Assembly (NCBI GenBank): GCA_964465665.1
Contig: CAYXKM010000229.1
Location: forward strand, 1 to 23,686
Direction of reading: 5' to 3'
DNA length: 23,686 nt
DNA from: JAKEGN01 sp964465665
GTDB lineage: Bacteria; Pseudomonadota; Gammaproteobacteria; Steroidobacterales; Woeseiaceae
Notes under the pieces: model-generated
What the model saw: the letters and a program-made list of their open reading frames with translations, nothing else
Told to the model about the DNA's origin: nothing
Database searches by the model: none
Part shown: piece after piece, positions 15,065-22,533 of the stretch
How positions within the stretch are numbered: position 1 is the stretch's first letter
How the letters are laid out: each line of letters starts with the position of its first letter
Program-made: the position numbers and the translations under genes

Positions 15065-15493
15065 GTGGCGGCGGCGTTGTCCAGGGGACACCGGATCCTG
15101 CGCTGGGTGTTTGCGTTCGCCGCCGGCCTGGTATTGGCCTTGTATGCATTTGAGAGAATCTCGGATCCGCAACCGCGTCTGCAACGCGCCCGCGAGGAAG
15201 CGGCCGTCCTCGAGGCCAGGGCGTGGCTGCAAAACTACGTCGTCGCGCCGGACGGGATCGAACTGGTAGACCCGCTGAAGACCAATCGCAGGGTTGGCAA
15301 AGTGTACGTGTATCCGACCGCCGATGGCTGGGAGGTGTCAGGCTACTACCGCCGGGACAAGAGCGATGCCTGGCATCCCTGGCTCATGCGCATGGACCCG
15401 CAACTGCAGCTCGTAACGCTCGCGGTACGCGACGCCGACCTCCGGCTCACCGGCCTCGCTGCAGAGGATCCCAGGTTCTCGGTACAGCCCTGA
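15065..15493 (+). CDS. Uncharacterised single-TM protein downstream of queE
   Basis: Predicted 142-residue protein that I do not recognise. Starting at GTG 15065, one base after the queE stop, it reads VAAALSRGHRILRWVFAFAA with a transmembrane helix at about residues 12-32 (LRWVFAFAAGLVLALYAFE). A soluble domain of about 110 residues follows: RAREEAAVLEARAWLQNYVV, then KVYVYPTADGWEVSGYYRRD and WHPWLMRMDPQLQLVTLAVR. The frame is open further upstream inside queE, but those residues look like shadow coding. The alternating strand pattern after the helix suggests a small beta-rich periplasmic domain. It is the last gene of the operon. The exact start is uncertain, since a TTG and another GTG follow closely. 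Confidence 0.65.
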   Translation: MAAALSRGHRILRWVFAFAAGLVLALYAFERISDPQPRLQRAREEAAVLEARAWLQNYVVAPDGIELVDPLKTNRRVGKVYVYPTADGWEVSGYYRRDKSDAWHPWLMRMDPQLQLVTLAVRDADLRLTGLAAEDPRFSVQP

Positions 15494-15504
15494 TCCCGAG
15501 CTGA

Positions 15505-15606
15505 TCAGGCCAGCCAGGCGATCAGGCCGATCAGCGCCAGCGCATACAGCACCGCAAGGACCATTACGCTGGTTTCTATTTCCGGGTATGTGTTCGCATC
15601 GTTCAT
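15505..15606 (-). CDS. Small membrane protein, 33 residues
   Basis: The frame encodes MNDANTYPEIETSVMVLAVL followed by YALALIGLIAWLA. A short polar N-terminus with Pro-Glu-Ile-Glu leads into one long hydrophobic helix reaching the C-terminus. The ATG at 15606 is preceded on the minus strand by CCGGAGCAGGAAC, a good Shine-Dalgarno. The size and layout resemble small subunits or regulators of membrane complexes such as CydX-type peptides, but I see no specific match. It is convergent with the queE operon and divergent from the export cassette. The frame is open upstream, but that part overlaps the adaptor gene antisense and looks spurious. Confidence 0.5.
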   Translation of the reverse strand: MNDANTYPEIETSVMVLAVLYALALIGLIAWLA

Positions 15607-15753
15607 GTTCCTGCTCCGGTTCGCCCATCTCATGCCGAAATTCTGTGCAGGACCGGGAGCCCCAGCCTGACCGTTCCGTGATCGCCGGCTGATGTTTTTC
15701 CGATTTTTGGCAATGCAAACGGTTTTTGAGGGCGGCGCATCTAAGGTTTTGAC

Positions 15754-17091
15754 ATGCCACGGGGTCGAGGCCGCCTGTCCGGCAACGCCGATCCGGCCAA
15801 AGGGGAGCGGACACTGAAAATCGCAGATACATCGGCTCAGGACGTCGTCCTGAAGCAGAGGAGCCGTCGCAGCCTGACCGTAATTGCAAGCTCGGCGCTG
15901 GTCGTGGCGCTTGCAGGTGTCTGGATGATCGCGCCCGTGGTAGATCGCTGGGCCAATGCCACCGTCACCGTGCCCATGGACCGGTTGCGCATCGCAACCG
16001 TAACCCGCGGCGACCTGGTTCGGGATGTCTCCGTGCAAGGGCGCGTGGTCGCGGCCGTAAGCCCCACCCTGTACGCGAGTGCGGCGGGATCGATCACCCT
16101 GCTGGTCGAGGCCGGCGCATCGGTGTCGGCCGGCCAGATCCTAGCAATCATCGACAGCCCGGAACTCAACAACGAGTTCCAGCAGGCCCGGGCACTCCTG
16201 GATCAGCAGGCCATCGAACTCGAGCGGCAGCGCATTGAATCGCGCCAACTGGCGCTCGACAAACGCAAAGCAGCGGATCTCGCCGAGGTTGCGCTGACCG
16301 CGGCCCGCCGCGAAAAACGCCGTGCGGACGAAGCCAATATTCGCAACGTCATCTCGGTCATCGATTTCGAGAAAGCCCAGGACGAGCTGCGCAATGCCGA
16401 GCTCGCGCACGAACACGCGGTTGCCGACGCCGATCTATTTGACGAGAGACTGACTTTCGAGATTCGCGCGAGCGAGCTTTCGCTCGAACGACAGCGCCTC
16501 CGGGTCGAGGAACTGCAACGGCAGGTTGACCGGCTGGCAATAACATCGCCGGTGAGCGGCATCGTCGGCGACCTGCTGGTGGCGCAGAAATCGGCGGTAT
16601 CGCGCGACCTGCCGGTCATGTCCGTCGTGGATCTGACGCAGTTCGAGATCGATGCGCAGATACCCGAGAGTTATGCAGACGACCTGGCCATCGGCATGCC
16701 AGCCGAAATCATGATCGGCACCAGCGCCTATCCCGGGACGCTGACCGCCATATCACCGGAGATCATCCAGAACCAGGTCAGCAGTCGAATTCGTTTTGCC
16801 GGGGACATGGCGCCAAACCTGCGGCAGAACCAGCGCCTGACTACCCGGATCATGCTGGAGGAGCGCCCCGGAGTGCTGATGCTGCAGCGTGGCCAGTTCC
16901 TCGAAAGCGGCGGCGGCCGCATCGCATATGTGCTGGACGGCAACGGGCTTGCGCTCAAGCGATCGATAGCGCTCGGCGCCCGCAGTCTCGCCGCCGTTGA
17001 GATCGAGAGCGGCCTCGACGAGGGCGAAGCCGTCATCATTTCCGGAATCGAACAGTTCAGGGGCGCCGACTCGGTGCTCATCACCAACTAA
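15754..17091 (+). CDS. Periplasmic adaptor (HlyD/MacA-like membrane fusion protein) of an ABC exporter
   Basis: Predicted 445-residue inner-membrane-anchored adaptor. The order is an N-terminal cytoplasmic segment with basic KQRSRRS, a TM helix at about residues 41-62 (LTVIASSALVVALAGVWMIA), a beta-barrel entry TVTRGDLVRDVSVQGRVVAA, a lipoyl half-motif, and a coiled-coil hairpin at about 130-265 that is rich in Glu/Arg/Gln. The second lipoyl half LAITSPVSGIVGDLLVAQ and beta-barrel/membrane-proximal domains follow to the end. Such proteins bridge the inner-membrane transporter to a TolC-type outer-membrane channel; no channel gene is in the window. The ATG at 15754 has TAAGG 7 nt upstream. The ATPase gene follows after 24 bp. 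The substrate is unknown. Confidence 0.9.
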   Translation: MPRGRGRLSGNADPAKGERTLKIADTSAQDVVLKQRSRRSLTVIASSALVVALAGVWMIAPVVDRWANATVTVPMDRLRIATVTRGDLVRDVSVQGRVVAAVSPTLYASAAGSITLLVEAGASVSAGQILAIIDSPELNNEFQQARALLDQQAIELERQRIESRQLALDKRKAADLAEVALTAARREKRRADEANIRNVISVIDFEKAQDELRNAELAHEHAVADADLFDERLTFEIRASELSLERQRLRVEELQRQVDRLAITSPVSGIVGDLLVAQKSAVSRDLPVMSVVDLTQFEIDAQIPESYADDLAIGMPAEIMIGTSAYPGTLTAISPEIIQNQVSSRIRFAGDMAPNLRQNQRLTTRIMLEERPGVLMLQRGQFLESGGGRIAYVLDGNGLALKRSIALGARSLAAVEIESGLDEGEAVIISGIEQFRGADSVLITN

Positions 17092-17115
17092 CACTGATAC
17101 CACGGGAGCCGTGCA

Positions 17116-17814
17116 ATGCTGTGCATGAAGAATGTTTCGAAGATCTATCGCACCGAAGCCATCGAGACGCACGCATTGCGTGAGTTTTCGTTCGACGTGG
17201 AGGAAGGGGAGTTCATTTCGGTCACCGGTCCGTCGGGATCCGGCAAAACGACCTTCCTGAACATCGCGGGATTGCTGGAGGAATTTAGCGACGGCATTTA
17301 CGAACTGGACGGGCAGGACGTAACCCGGCTTGCCGATCGTGAGCGTTCGCGTCTGCGCAACGAGAAGATCGGTTTCATATTCCAGAGCTTCAACCTGATA
17401 CCGGAGCTGGATGTATTCGACAACATCGACGTACCCCTGCGGTATCGCGGATTCAAGGCTGCGGAACGGCGAAAACGCATCGACAAGGTCATCGACATGA
17501 TCGGGCTCGGAACACGCGCACATCACCTGCCGTCACAATTGTCTGGCGGTCAGCAGCAGCGCGTCGCCATCGCTCGCGCGCTTGCCGGCGAGCCGCGGTT
17601 CCTGCTGGCAGACGAACCGACCGGCAATCTCGATTCGCAGATGGCCGAGAGCGTCATGCAGCTGCTGGAAGAAATTAACGCTAACGGCACGACTATCATA
17701 ATGGTGACACACGAGAAGAATCTCGCGAAACGTGCCCGACGCAACATCAGTATGCGCGACGGCCGCGTCAGCCACAATGAATCCACGCGCCCGCTTGCAG
17801 CGGCCAGTGCCTGA
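17116..17814 (+). CDS. ABC transporter ATP-binding protein, MacB/LolD type
   Basis: Predicted 232-residue cytoplasmic ATPase. Walker A is GPSGSGKT (38-45), the Q-loop glutamine is Gln90 in FIFQSFNLIPELDVFDNI, the signature is LSGGQQQR (142-149), Walker B is FLLADEP (162-168) with catalytic Glu167, the D-loop is GNLDSQ and the H-loop histidine is His199 in MVTHE. The FNLIP and GNLDS segments mark the MacB/LolD/FtsE subgroup that powers FtsX-like permeases. ACGGGAG precedes the ATG with about 8-nt spacing. It lies 24 bp after the adaptor gene and 11 bp before the first permease, so the four genes form one operon. It supplies the energy for the two permeases that follow. Confidence 0.95.
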   Translation: MLCMKNVSKIYRTEAIETHALREFSFDVEEGEFISVTGPSGSGKTTFLNIAGLLEEFSDGIYELDGQDVTRLADRERSRLRNEKIGFIFQSFNLIPELDVFDNIDVPLRYRGFKAAERRKRIDKVIDMIGLGTRAHHLPSQLSGGQQQRVAIARALAGEPRFLLADEPTGNLDSQMAESVMQLLEEINANGTTIIMVTHEKNLAKRARRNISMRDGRVSHNESTRPLAAASA

Positions 17815-17825
17815 GGGGGAGTGCG

Positions 17826-19145
17826 ATGATTCGTTATTACGCCAAACTGGGACTGCTGAGCATCCGCCAGAACCCGGTATTGAGTGCGCTCATGGTCGCT
17901 GCCATTGCCACCGGCATCGGTGCCTGCATGACCATCGTCAATATCGACTACGTGATGAGCGGCAATCCGATTCCGCACCGTTCCGATCTGCTGTATCACG
18001 TACAGATCGACAGCTGGGATCCCTACGAAGCAGCGGAAGAGCCGAATGAACCGCCCGACCAATTGACCTACACCGACGGCCGGGCGCTGCTCGAGGCCGG
18101 CAAAGCACGCCGCCAGGTGCTGAGTTACCGGACGGGCAGGGTGATCCAGCCCGAAAATGTCGACCAGCTTCCGTTCCAGGTGTCGAGCCGCAGTACCACC
18201 GCAGATTTTTTTCCGATGTTCGACACGCCGTTTCTTTATGGCAGTGGATGGGACAAGTCCGCGGATGATGCTACCGCGTATGTCGTGGTTCTCGGACGGG
18301 CCATCAACGACCAGTTGTTCGGCGGTGAAAACTCCGTGGGTAGAAACGTGGTGATGAACGGTGACACGTACAGAGTCACCGGGATCATGGACACCTGGAT
18401 GCCGACGCCGAAGTTCTACGACGTGTCCAACCAGTCCTTTGGCGAAGCCGAAGAGGTCTACATTCCCTTCAGCGTAAGCATTGCCGAGGAACTGTCCAGC
18501 CAGGGTAATACCAACTGCTGGAAGCCCACGGACGAAACAGGATGGCAGGCATTCATCAGCTCCGAGTGCGTGTGGATGCAGCTGTGGGTCGAATTGCACG
18601 GCGGTGAAGAACGCGCCGAATATATGGACTTTCTTGCTGCCTACGTCGAATCGCAGAAAGCCGCCGGGCGTTTTCCCCGGCCGATGAACAATCGCCTGTA
18701 CGACGTTATGGAGTGGATGGAGAACCGGGAGGTGGTCGAGAAAGACGTGCAGGTACTGCTCGGCCTTGCCGGGCTGTTCCTGGTGGTCTGCCTGCTGAAC
18801 ACCATCGGCCTGCTGCTGGCAAAAATCATGCGCCGGTCCGGCGATATCGGATTGCGGCGCGCCCTTGGCGCGTCGCGGCGCGCCGTGTTCAACCAGTACA
18901 TCGTCGAGGCAGGTCTGATCGGGATCGCAGGCGGCATCGCGGGCATTGGCATGACCTTGCTGGGATTGCAGGGAATAAAGCTGCTGTACGGTGAATTCGA
19001 ATTCGTCGAACGGCTGGTGCGCCTCGACTGGGTAATGATCCTGACGGCAATCCTGCTCGCCGTCGTGTCTGCACTGGCAGCAGCGTTATACCCGACCTGG
19101 CGGGCCTGCGGGATACATCCCGCCAGCCAGCTCAAATCACTTTAA
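17826..19145 (+). CDS. MacB/FtsX-type ABC transporter permease, subunit 1
   Basis: Predicted 439-residue inner-membrane permease with the MacB topology: TM1 at about residues 18-40, a large periplasmic domain (about 41-300), and three C-terminal helices at about 310-330, 360-385 and 402-425. The FtsX-domain signature RRSGDIGLRRALGASRRAVF follows TM2, in the coupling-helix position. The periplasmic part starts YVMSGNPIPHRSDLLYHVQI and contains DVSNQSFGEAEEVYIPF. It differs clearly from the second permease, so the transporter is probably a heterodimer. Members of this class act by mechanotransmission rather than classic substrate passage. GAGGGGGAGTGCG precedes the ATG, and 15 bp separate it from the next gene. 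Confidence 0.92.
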   Translation: MIRYYAKLGLLSIRQNPVLSALMVAAIATGIGACMTIVNIDYVMSGNPIPHRSDLLYHVQIDSWDPYEAAEEPNEPPDQLTYTDGRALLEAGKARRQVLSYRTGRVIQPENVDQLPFQVSSRSTTADFFPMFDTPFLYGSGWDKSADDATAYVVVLGRAINDQLFGGENSVGRNVVMNGDTYRVTGIMDTWMPTPKFYDVSNQSFGEAEEVYIPFSVSIAEELSSQGNTNCWKPTDETGWQAFISSECVWMQLWVELHGGEERAEYMDFLAAYVESQKAAGRFPRPMNNRLYDVMEWMENREVVEKDVQVLLGLAGLFLVVCLLNTIGLLLAKIMRRSGDIGLRRALGASRRAVFNQYIVEAGLIGIAGGIAGIGMTLLGLQGIKLLYGEFEFVERLVRLDWVMILTAILLAVVSALAAALYPTWRACGIHPASQLKSL

Positions 19146-19160
19146 GACCCGGAGGTCACA

Positions 19161-20378
19161 ATGGAAACCGGTCCGATTTGGCGAGCAATGTTACGCAATA
19201 AGACCAGCTATATGCTGATTGCGCTGCAAATCGCCGTGACCATGGCAATCATGGTCAACGCGATCTCCATCATCCAGGAACGGTCGCGACTGATGACGCG
19301 ACCGAGTGGAGTCGATGAAGACAACATCTTCTACCTGAGCAGCATTGGTTTTGCGCCGGACTTCGACAGCCGAGCAACCATCGAGGAAGACCTTGATGCA
19401 TTGCGCAGGTTTCCCGGCGTGGCGAATGCTGTAATGACGAACACCGTACCGCTGCAGGGAGGCGGCTGGTCGCAGGGACTGCGACGCGAACCTGGCGAGG
19501 ACAATGAAAGCACCGGCGTCGCCGTGTACTTTGTCGACGAACACGGCATCGATACCTTTGGCGTCAACCTGACCCAGGGGCAGAACTTCACGCCCACCGA
19601 GATCATGTGGTTCGATCCCGAAGGCGAGGGCCCGCGCTGGCCGGACAAGATCATAATCACGCAGGCCATGGCGACGGCACTGTTTCCCGAATCGCCCGCC
19701 GAGGTCGTGGGAAAGACCGTGTACATCGAGAACGATTTGCCGATCACCGTCATCGGCATAGTCGAAACAATGCAGGCGGCGTGGAAAAGCTGGACCTCGG
19801 TCGAGAATGCAATGCTGGTACCGATGAAGCGGCTGCAAACCGGTTTTCGCTACGTCATTCGCGCTGAGCCCGGATACCGGGACGAATTGATGCCGCAGAT
19901 CGAAAAAATGCTTGCGGAAAGCAACACCGGCAGAATCATTCGCAGTATGACCACGATGACGGACACCCGGCAGCGGAGTTACCTCGAGGATTCTGCGATG
20001 ATCAAGTTGCTGGTTTTCATTGTCTCCATACTCACCGCGATAACCGGACTCGGAATCGTCGGCCTGGCAAGTTTCAGCGTGGCGCGGCGCGGCAAGCAGA
20101 TCGGCATCCGGCGCGCGCTCGGCGCGACTCGACCGGCTATCCTGCGCTATTTCATGCTGGAGAATTTTGTCATCAGCAGTGTCGGCGTGATCAGCGGTGC
20201 GATCCTGGCCATCGCGCTGAATATCTGGATGGTGCAGGCGTTCAACCTCACGCCGATAGCCTGGTACGTGATTCCATTGGCTATGCTCGCACTCTGGATC
20301 GTCGGCCAGGCGGCCGTATTCGGGCCGGCGCGTCGCGCGTCGATGGTGTCGCCGGCGGTGGCAACCCGGGCCGTCTAG
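19161..20378 (+). CDS. MacB/FtsX-type ABC transporter permease, subunit 2
   Basis: Predicted 405-residue inner-membrane permease. TM1 is at about residues 16-38 (YMLIALQIAVTMAIMVNAIS). The periplasmic domain runs from about 40 to 278 and includes VMTNTVPLQGGGWSQGLRRE and VGKTVYIENDLPITVIGIVE, typical of MacB-type periplasmic core domains. TM2-4 are at about 282-304, 330-355 and 365-388. The coupling segment RRGKQIGIRRALGATRPAIL matches the FtsX domain. CCGGAGGTCACA precedes the ATG. It is the last gene of the cassette, and its TAG stop shares the tetramer CTAG with the stop of the convergent membrane-protein gene, a 4-bp tail-to-tail overlap. Confidence 0.92.
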   Translation: METGPIWRAMLRNKTSYMLIALQIAVTMAIMVNAISIIQERSRLMTRPSGVDEDNIFYLSSIGFAPDFDSRATIEEDLDALRRFPGVANAVMTNTVPLQGGGWSQGLRREPGEDNESTGVAVYFVDEHGIDTFGVNLTQGQNFTPTEIMWFDPEGEGPRWPDKIIITQAMATALFPESPAEVVGKTVYIENDLPITVIGIVETMQAAWKSWTSVENAMLVPMKRLQTGFRYVIRAEPGYRDELMPQIEKMLAESNTGRIIRSMTTMTDTRQRSYLEDSAMIKLLVFIVSILTAITGLGIVGLASFSVARRGKQIGIRRALGATRPAILRYFMLENFVISSVGVISGAILAIALNIWMVQAFNLTPIAWYVIPLAMLALWIVGQAAVFGPARRASMVSPAVATRAV

Positions 20379-21238
20379 CCCGATTCCGTTGCAGCAGAAC
20401 GCTCGACCATGGTCAGGGCAAGATCATGGCGGCTTTCCTGCCGCCAGTTGAATACGTTCAATTCGATCAGGACGAATGCCAGCAGCCACAGGAATGCGTC
20501 CCAGAAGTCGACGAAGTCTCCTTTGACGCCCCAGTACACGGCTGCCACGAAAAGCACGGTGTAAATAAAGAACTTGCTGATATTGCTGATTCTCAGGATC
20601 GTACCGTCAAGTTTTCCATGATCCTGCAGGCGCACATCGATCTCGAGGTTCAACACCACCAGCAGCCATACGCCGGCATTGATCACATCCACCCAGGCGA
20701 GGCGAAGAATGTCGGTAACTGCGGCCTCGTCGGCAAGAACCGGCATGCCAGAATACTGGTAGTACCGGCCGGCGTCGGAAAATGACGCGCAGTTTTCGGC
20801 TGTGATCATTTCGTACTGATCAAGCGTGACGGCATAGGACCAGTTTCCGGAGACAGCATCGCAGAGGTTGGCAATGCCGGCCACCAGCTCGACTTGGCCC
20901 ACCACCTGCATATTGACGATGTAACCGTAGAACGCATAGACGATGAAGCAGTAACTGAACACCCGCAACGCGTGCAATGACCAGGCGACAGGCCGGGTAA
21001 TGTGCTCGTCCGAGAGGATGCTGGTCTCTGTTTCGAACATCAGGATGAGTACCAGCCAGGCCGCAGTGTCGATCGTCGCCGCGTAGGCTTCGATCAGGCT
21101 GCCGAAGGGCACACCGTCCGGGTACTGCAGTCGCGATGCAGTCCATTCTTCCATGAAGAACAGATAGACATTCAGAGCAAGCAGTGCGTAAACGCAGTAC
21201 TTGAAGAGTGTGAACATCTGATGTCGATTGATCACCAC
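20375..21238 (-). CDS. Uncharacterised multi-pass membrane protein
   Basis: Predicted 287-residue inner-membrane protein with about six transmembrane helices that I do not recognise. Helix 1 is FTLFKYCVYALLALNVYLFF (about residues 9-28). Helices near 52-67 and 87-113 follow. A loop of about 60 residues with two cysteines (NLCDAVSGNWSY and ENCASF), presumably periplasmic, may hold a disulfide. Three C-terminal helices include VDVINAGVWLLVVLNLEIDV, FFIYTVLFVAAVYWGV and FWDAFLWLLAFVLIELNVF, with acidic residues inside or beside them. The start is one of two adjacent GTG codons (21238 or 21235); AAAGG lies 7 nt ahead of the first. It lies 97 bp after the Fic gene on the same strand, so it could be co-transcribed. 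Confidence 0.75.
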   Translation of the reverse strand: MVINRHQMFTLFKYCVYALLALNVYLFFMEEWTASRLQYPDGVPFGSLIEAYAATIDTAAWLVLILMFETETSILSDEHITRPVAWSLHALRVFSYCFIVYAFYGYIVNMQVVGQVELVAGIANLCDAVSGNWSYAVTLDQYEMITAENCASFSDAGRYYQYSGMPVLADEAAVTDILRLAWVDVINAGVWLLVVLNLEIDVRLQDHGKLDGTILRISNISKFFIYTVLFVAAVYWGVKGDFVDFWDAFLWLLAFVLIELNVFNWRQESRHDLALTMVERSAATESG

Positions 21239-21335
21239 GGCTGGACCTTTCGCGTCATGCGGTGAGCCTCGGGCGATTCTGCCAGCATTGGACCGCCCCG
21301 GCCACGCCTCGATCTGCCGCGACGCTGTCGCAGGA

Positions 21336-22493
21336 CTAGTGGGCAGTCACTTTGTCGCGATTGTCCGCTTCGGTTTCGACACCGGCATAGTAAACCCAGA
21401 CGTTTTCTTCCCCGGTCAGCAGTTCGATGTACTTCGGGTGCACGAACAGTGTTTCGCGGCCGGACTTGTACTCGCGCAAAACGCCGATTTCGCAGAGTTG
21501 CTTCAAGTACACGGACGCGGTCTGGCGTTGCGCGATGTTGGCGGACACCAGGTTCTGGATCCTGCAGTACGGTTGTTTGAAGAGCGCCTCGATCAGTTCC
21601 CACGAGTAAAATTTCGGCAACTGTTCCTGCACGAACCGTGCGGTGTGCTGCATCAGTTCGCGGATAGCCTTGATTTTCTCGGTGGTCCAGGTACAGGTTT
21701 GTTCAACACCGTCCAGCATGAACTGTATCCACGGCCCCCAGGCGCGATGAGCAGTGACGTCATACAGCAGGCGGTAGTAGTCCGCCTTGTGTTCGATGAT
21801 GTGGCGACTCAGGTAAAGGATCGGCGAGTCCAGCAATTTCTGCTCGACCAGGAAAAGGATGTTCAGGATACGCCCGGTGCGCCCGTTGCCATCGGTGAAA
21901 GGGTGTATGGCTTCGAACTGGTAGTGCTGCACAGCCATGCGAATCAGCGGATCGATGTCGGTCCGTTCGTGCATGAAGGCTTGCCAGTTATCCAGTTTCT
22001 GCTGAATCAGGCTCTGGCCGATCGGTGGCGTGTAAATCACCTTGCCGCTGCGCCGGTTGCTCAGCTTGGTTCCCGAATTATCTCGAATATCCAGCTCCAT
22101 ATCCTTGATTGTGCTGCATATCTGGATGGCCATATCGGTGGTCAACATGCGTCGCTGCACCATTTTCGTGCCCTCGAACAGGGCAGTACGGTAACGCAGC
22201 GCTTCCTTGGTGGCGGGGTCGGCCTTGTCTTCCGCGATGTCCGCGAACTCGAACAACTTGTCCGTAGTGGTGACGATATTCTCGATTTCGGAGCTCGCCC
22301 GCGCCTCGAGCAGCGGCAGCGCATTCACCAACACGGCAGAGTTCGGAATCAGCTCCGCGGCCTGCTTGAGTTCGGCGAGTGCCACTCGCGCTGTGATACA
22401 GCGTTTGAGAATGTCCTTGTTTTCGATCGATTCCGTCGGGGGCGGAAGATCCGGCAGGTCGTTGTACGGGACGTTCGGATCAAATTCGCTCAT
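21336..22493 (-). CDS. Fic-family protein with N-terminal inhibitory motif and C-terminal winged helix
   Basis: Predicted 385-residue cytoplasmic Fic-domain protein. The complete catalytic motif HPFTDGNGRTGR spans about residues 197-208; it transfers AMP, or sometimes another nucleotide moiety, onto hydroxyls of target proteins. The self-inhibitory helix has the motif SSEIEN (about 67-72), fitting [S/T]xxxE[G/N], so the enzyme is class II, with the inhibitor N-terminal to the Fic core. The N-terminal region (PYNDLPDLPPP, then NKDILKRCITARVALAELKQ) matches the Fic/DOC N-terminal domain. The C-terminal part from about 320 (QRQTASVYLKQLCEIGVLRE) is a winged helix. ATG 22493 is chosen over 22580 because GGAGG lies 7 nt upstream and the longer start lies inside the repeat array. 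All catalytic residues are intact. Confidence 0.93.
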   Translation of the reverse strand: MSEFDPNVPYNDLPDLPPPTESIENKDILKRCITARVALAELKQAAELIPNSAVLVNALPLLEARASSEIENIVTTTDKLFEFADIAEDKADPATKEALRYRTALFEGTKMVQRRMLTTDMAIQICSTIKDMELDIRDNSGTKLSNRRSGKVIYTPPIGQSLIQQKLDNWQAFMHERTDIDPLIRMAVQHYQFEAIHPFTDGNGRTGRILNILFLVEQKLLDSPILYLSRHIIEHKADYYRLLYDVTAHRAWGPWIQFMLDGVEQTCTWTTEKIKAIRELMQHTARFVQEQLPKFYSWELIEALFKQPYCRIQNLVSANIAQRQTASVYLKQLCEIGVLREYKSGRETLFVHPKYIELLTGEENVWVYYAGVETEADNRDKVTAH

Positions 22494-22500
22494 TGGCGCG

Positions 22501-22505
22501 CCTCC
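22501..22505 (-). promoter_or_regulatory. Shine-Dalgarno that sets the Fic start
   Basis: On the minus strand GGAGG (22505-22501) precedes the ATG at 22493 with a 7-nt gap. The in-frame ATG at 22580 has no comparable site and lies within the repeat unit at 22574-22598, so translation from 22493 is strongly preferred. Confidence 0.75.
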
Positions 22506-22533
22506 AGGCGTGTCGGCCGATCGGTATCCGCCG

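Noticed and set aside
21319..21331. Hairpin GCGAC-GCT-GTCGC between the Fic and membrane-protein genes
   Set aside because: The five-base stem lacks a T-run. It could equally be chance in GC-rich DNA.
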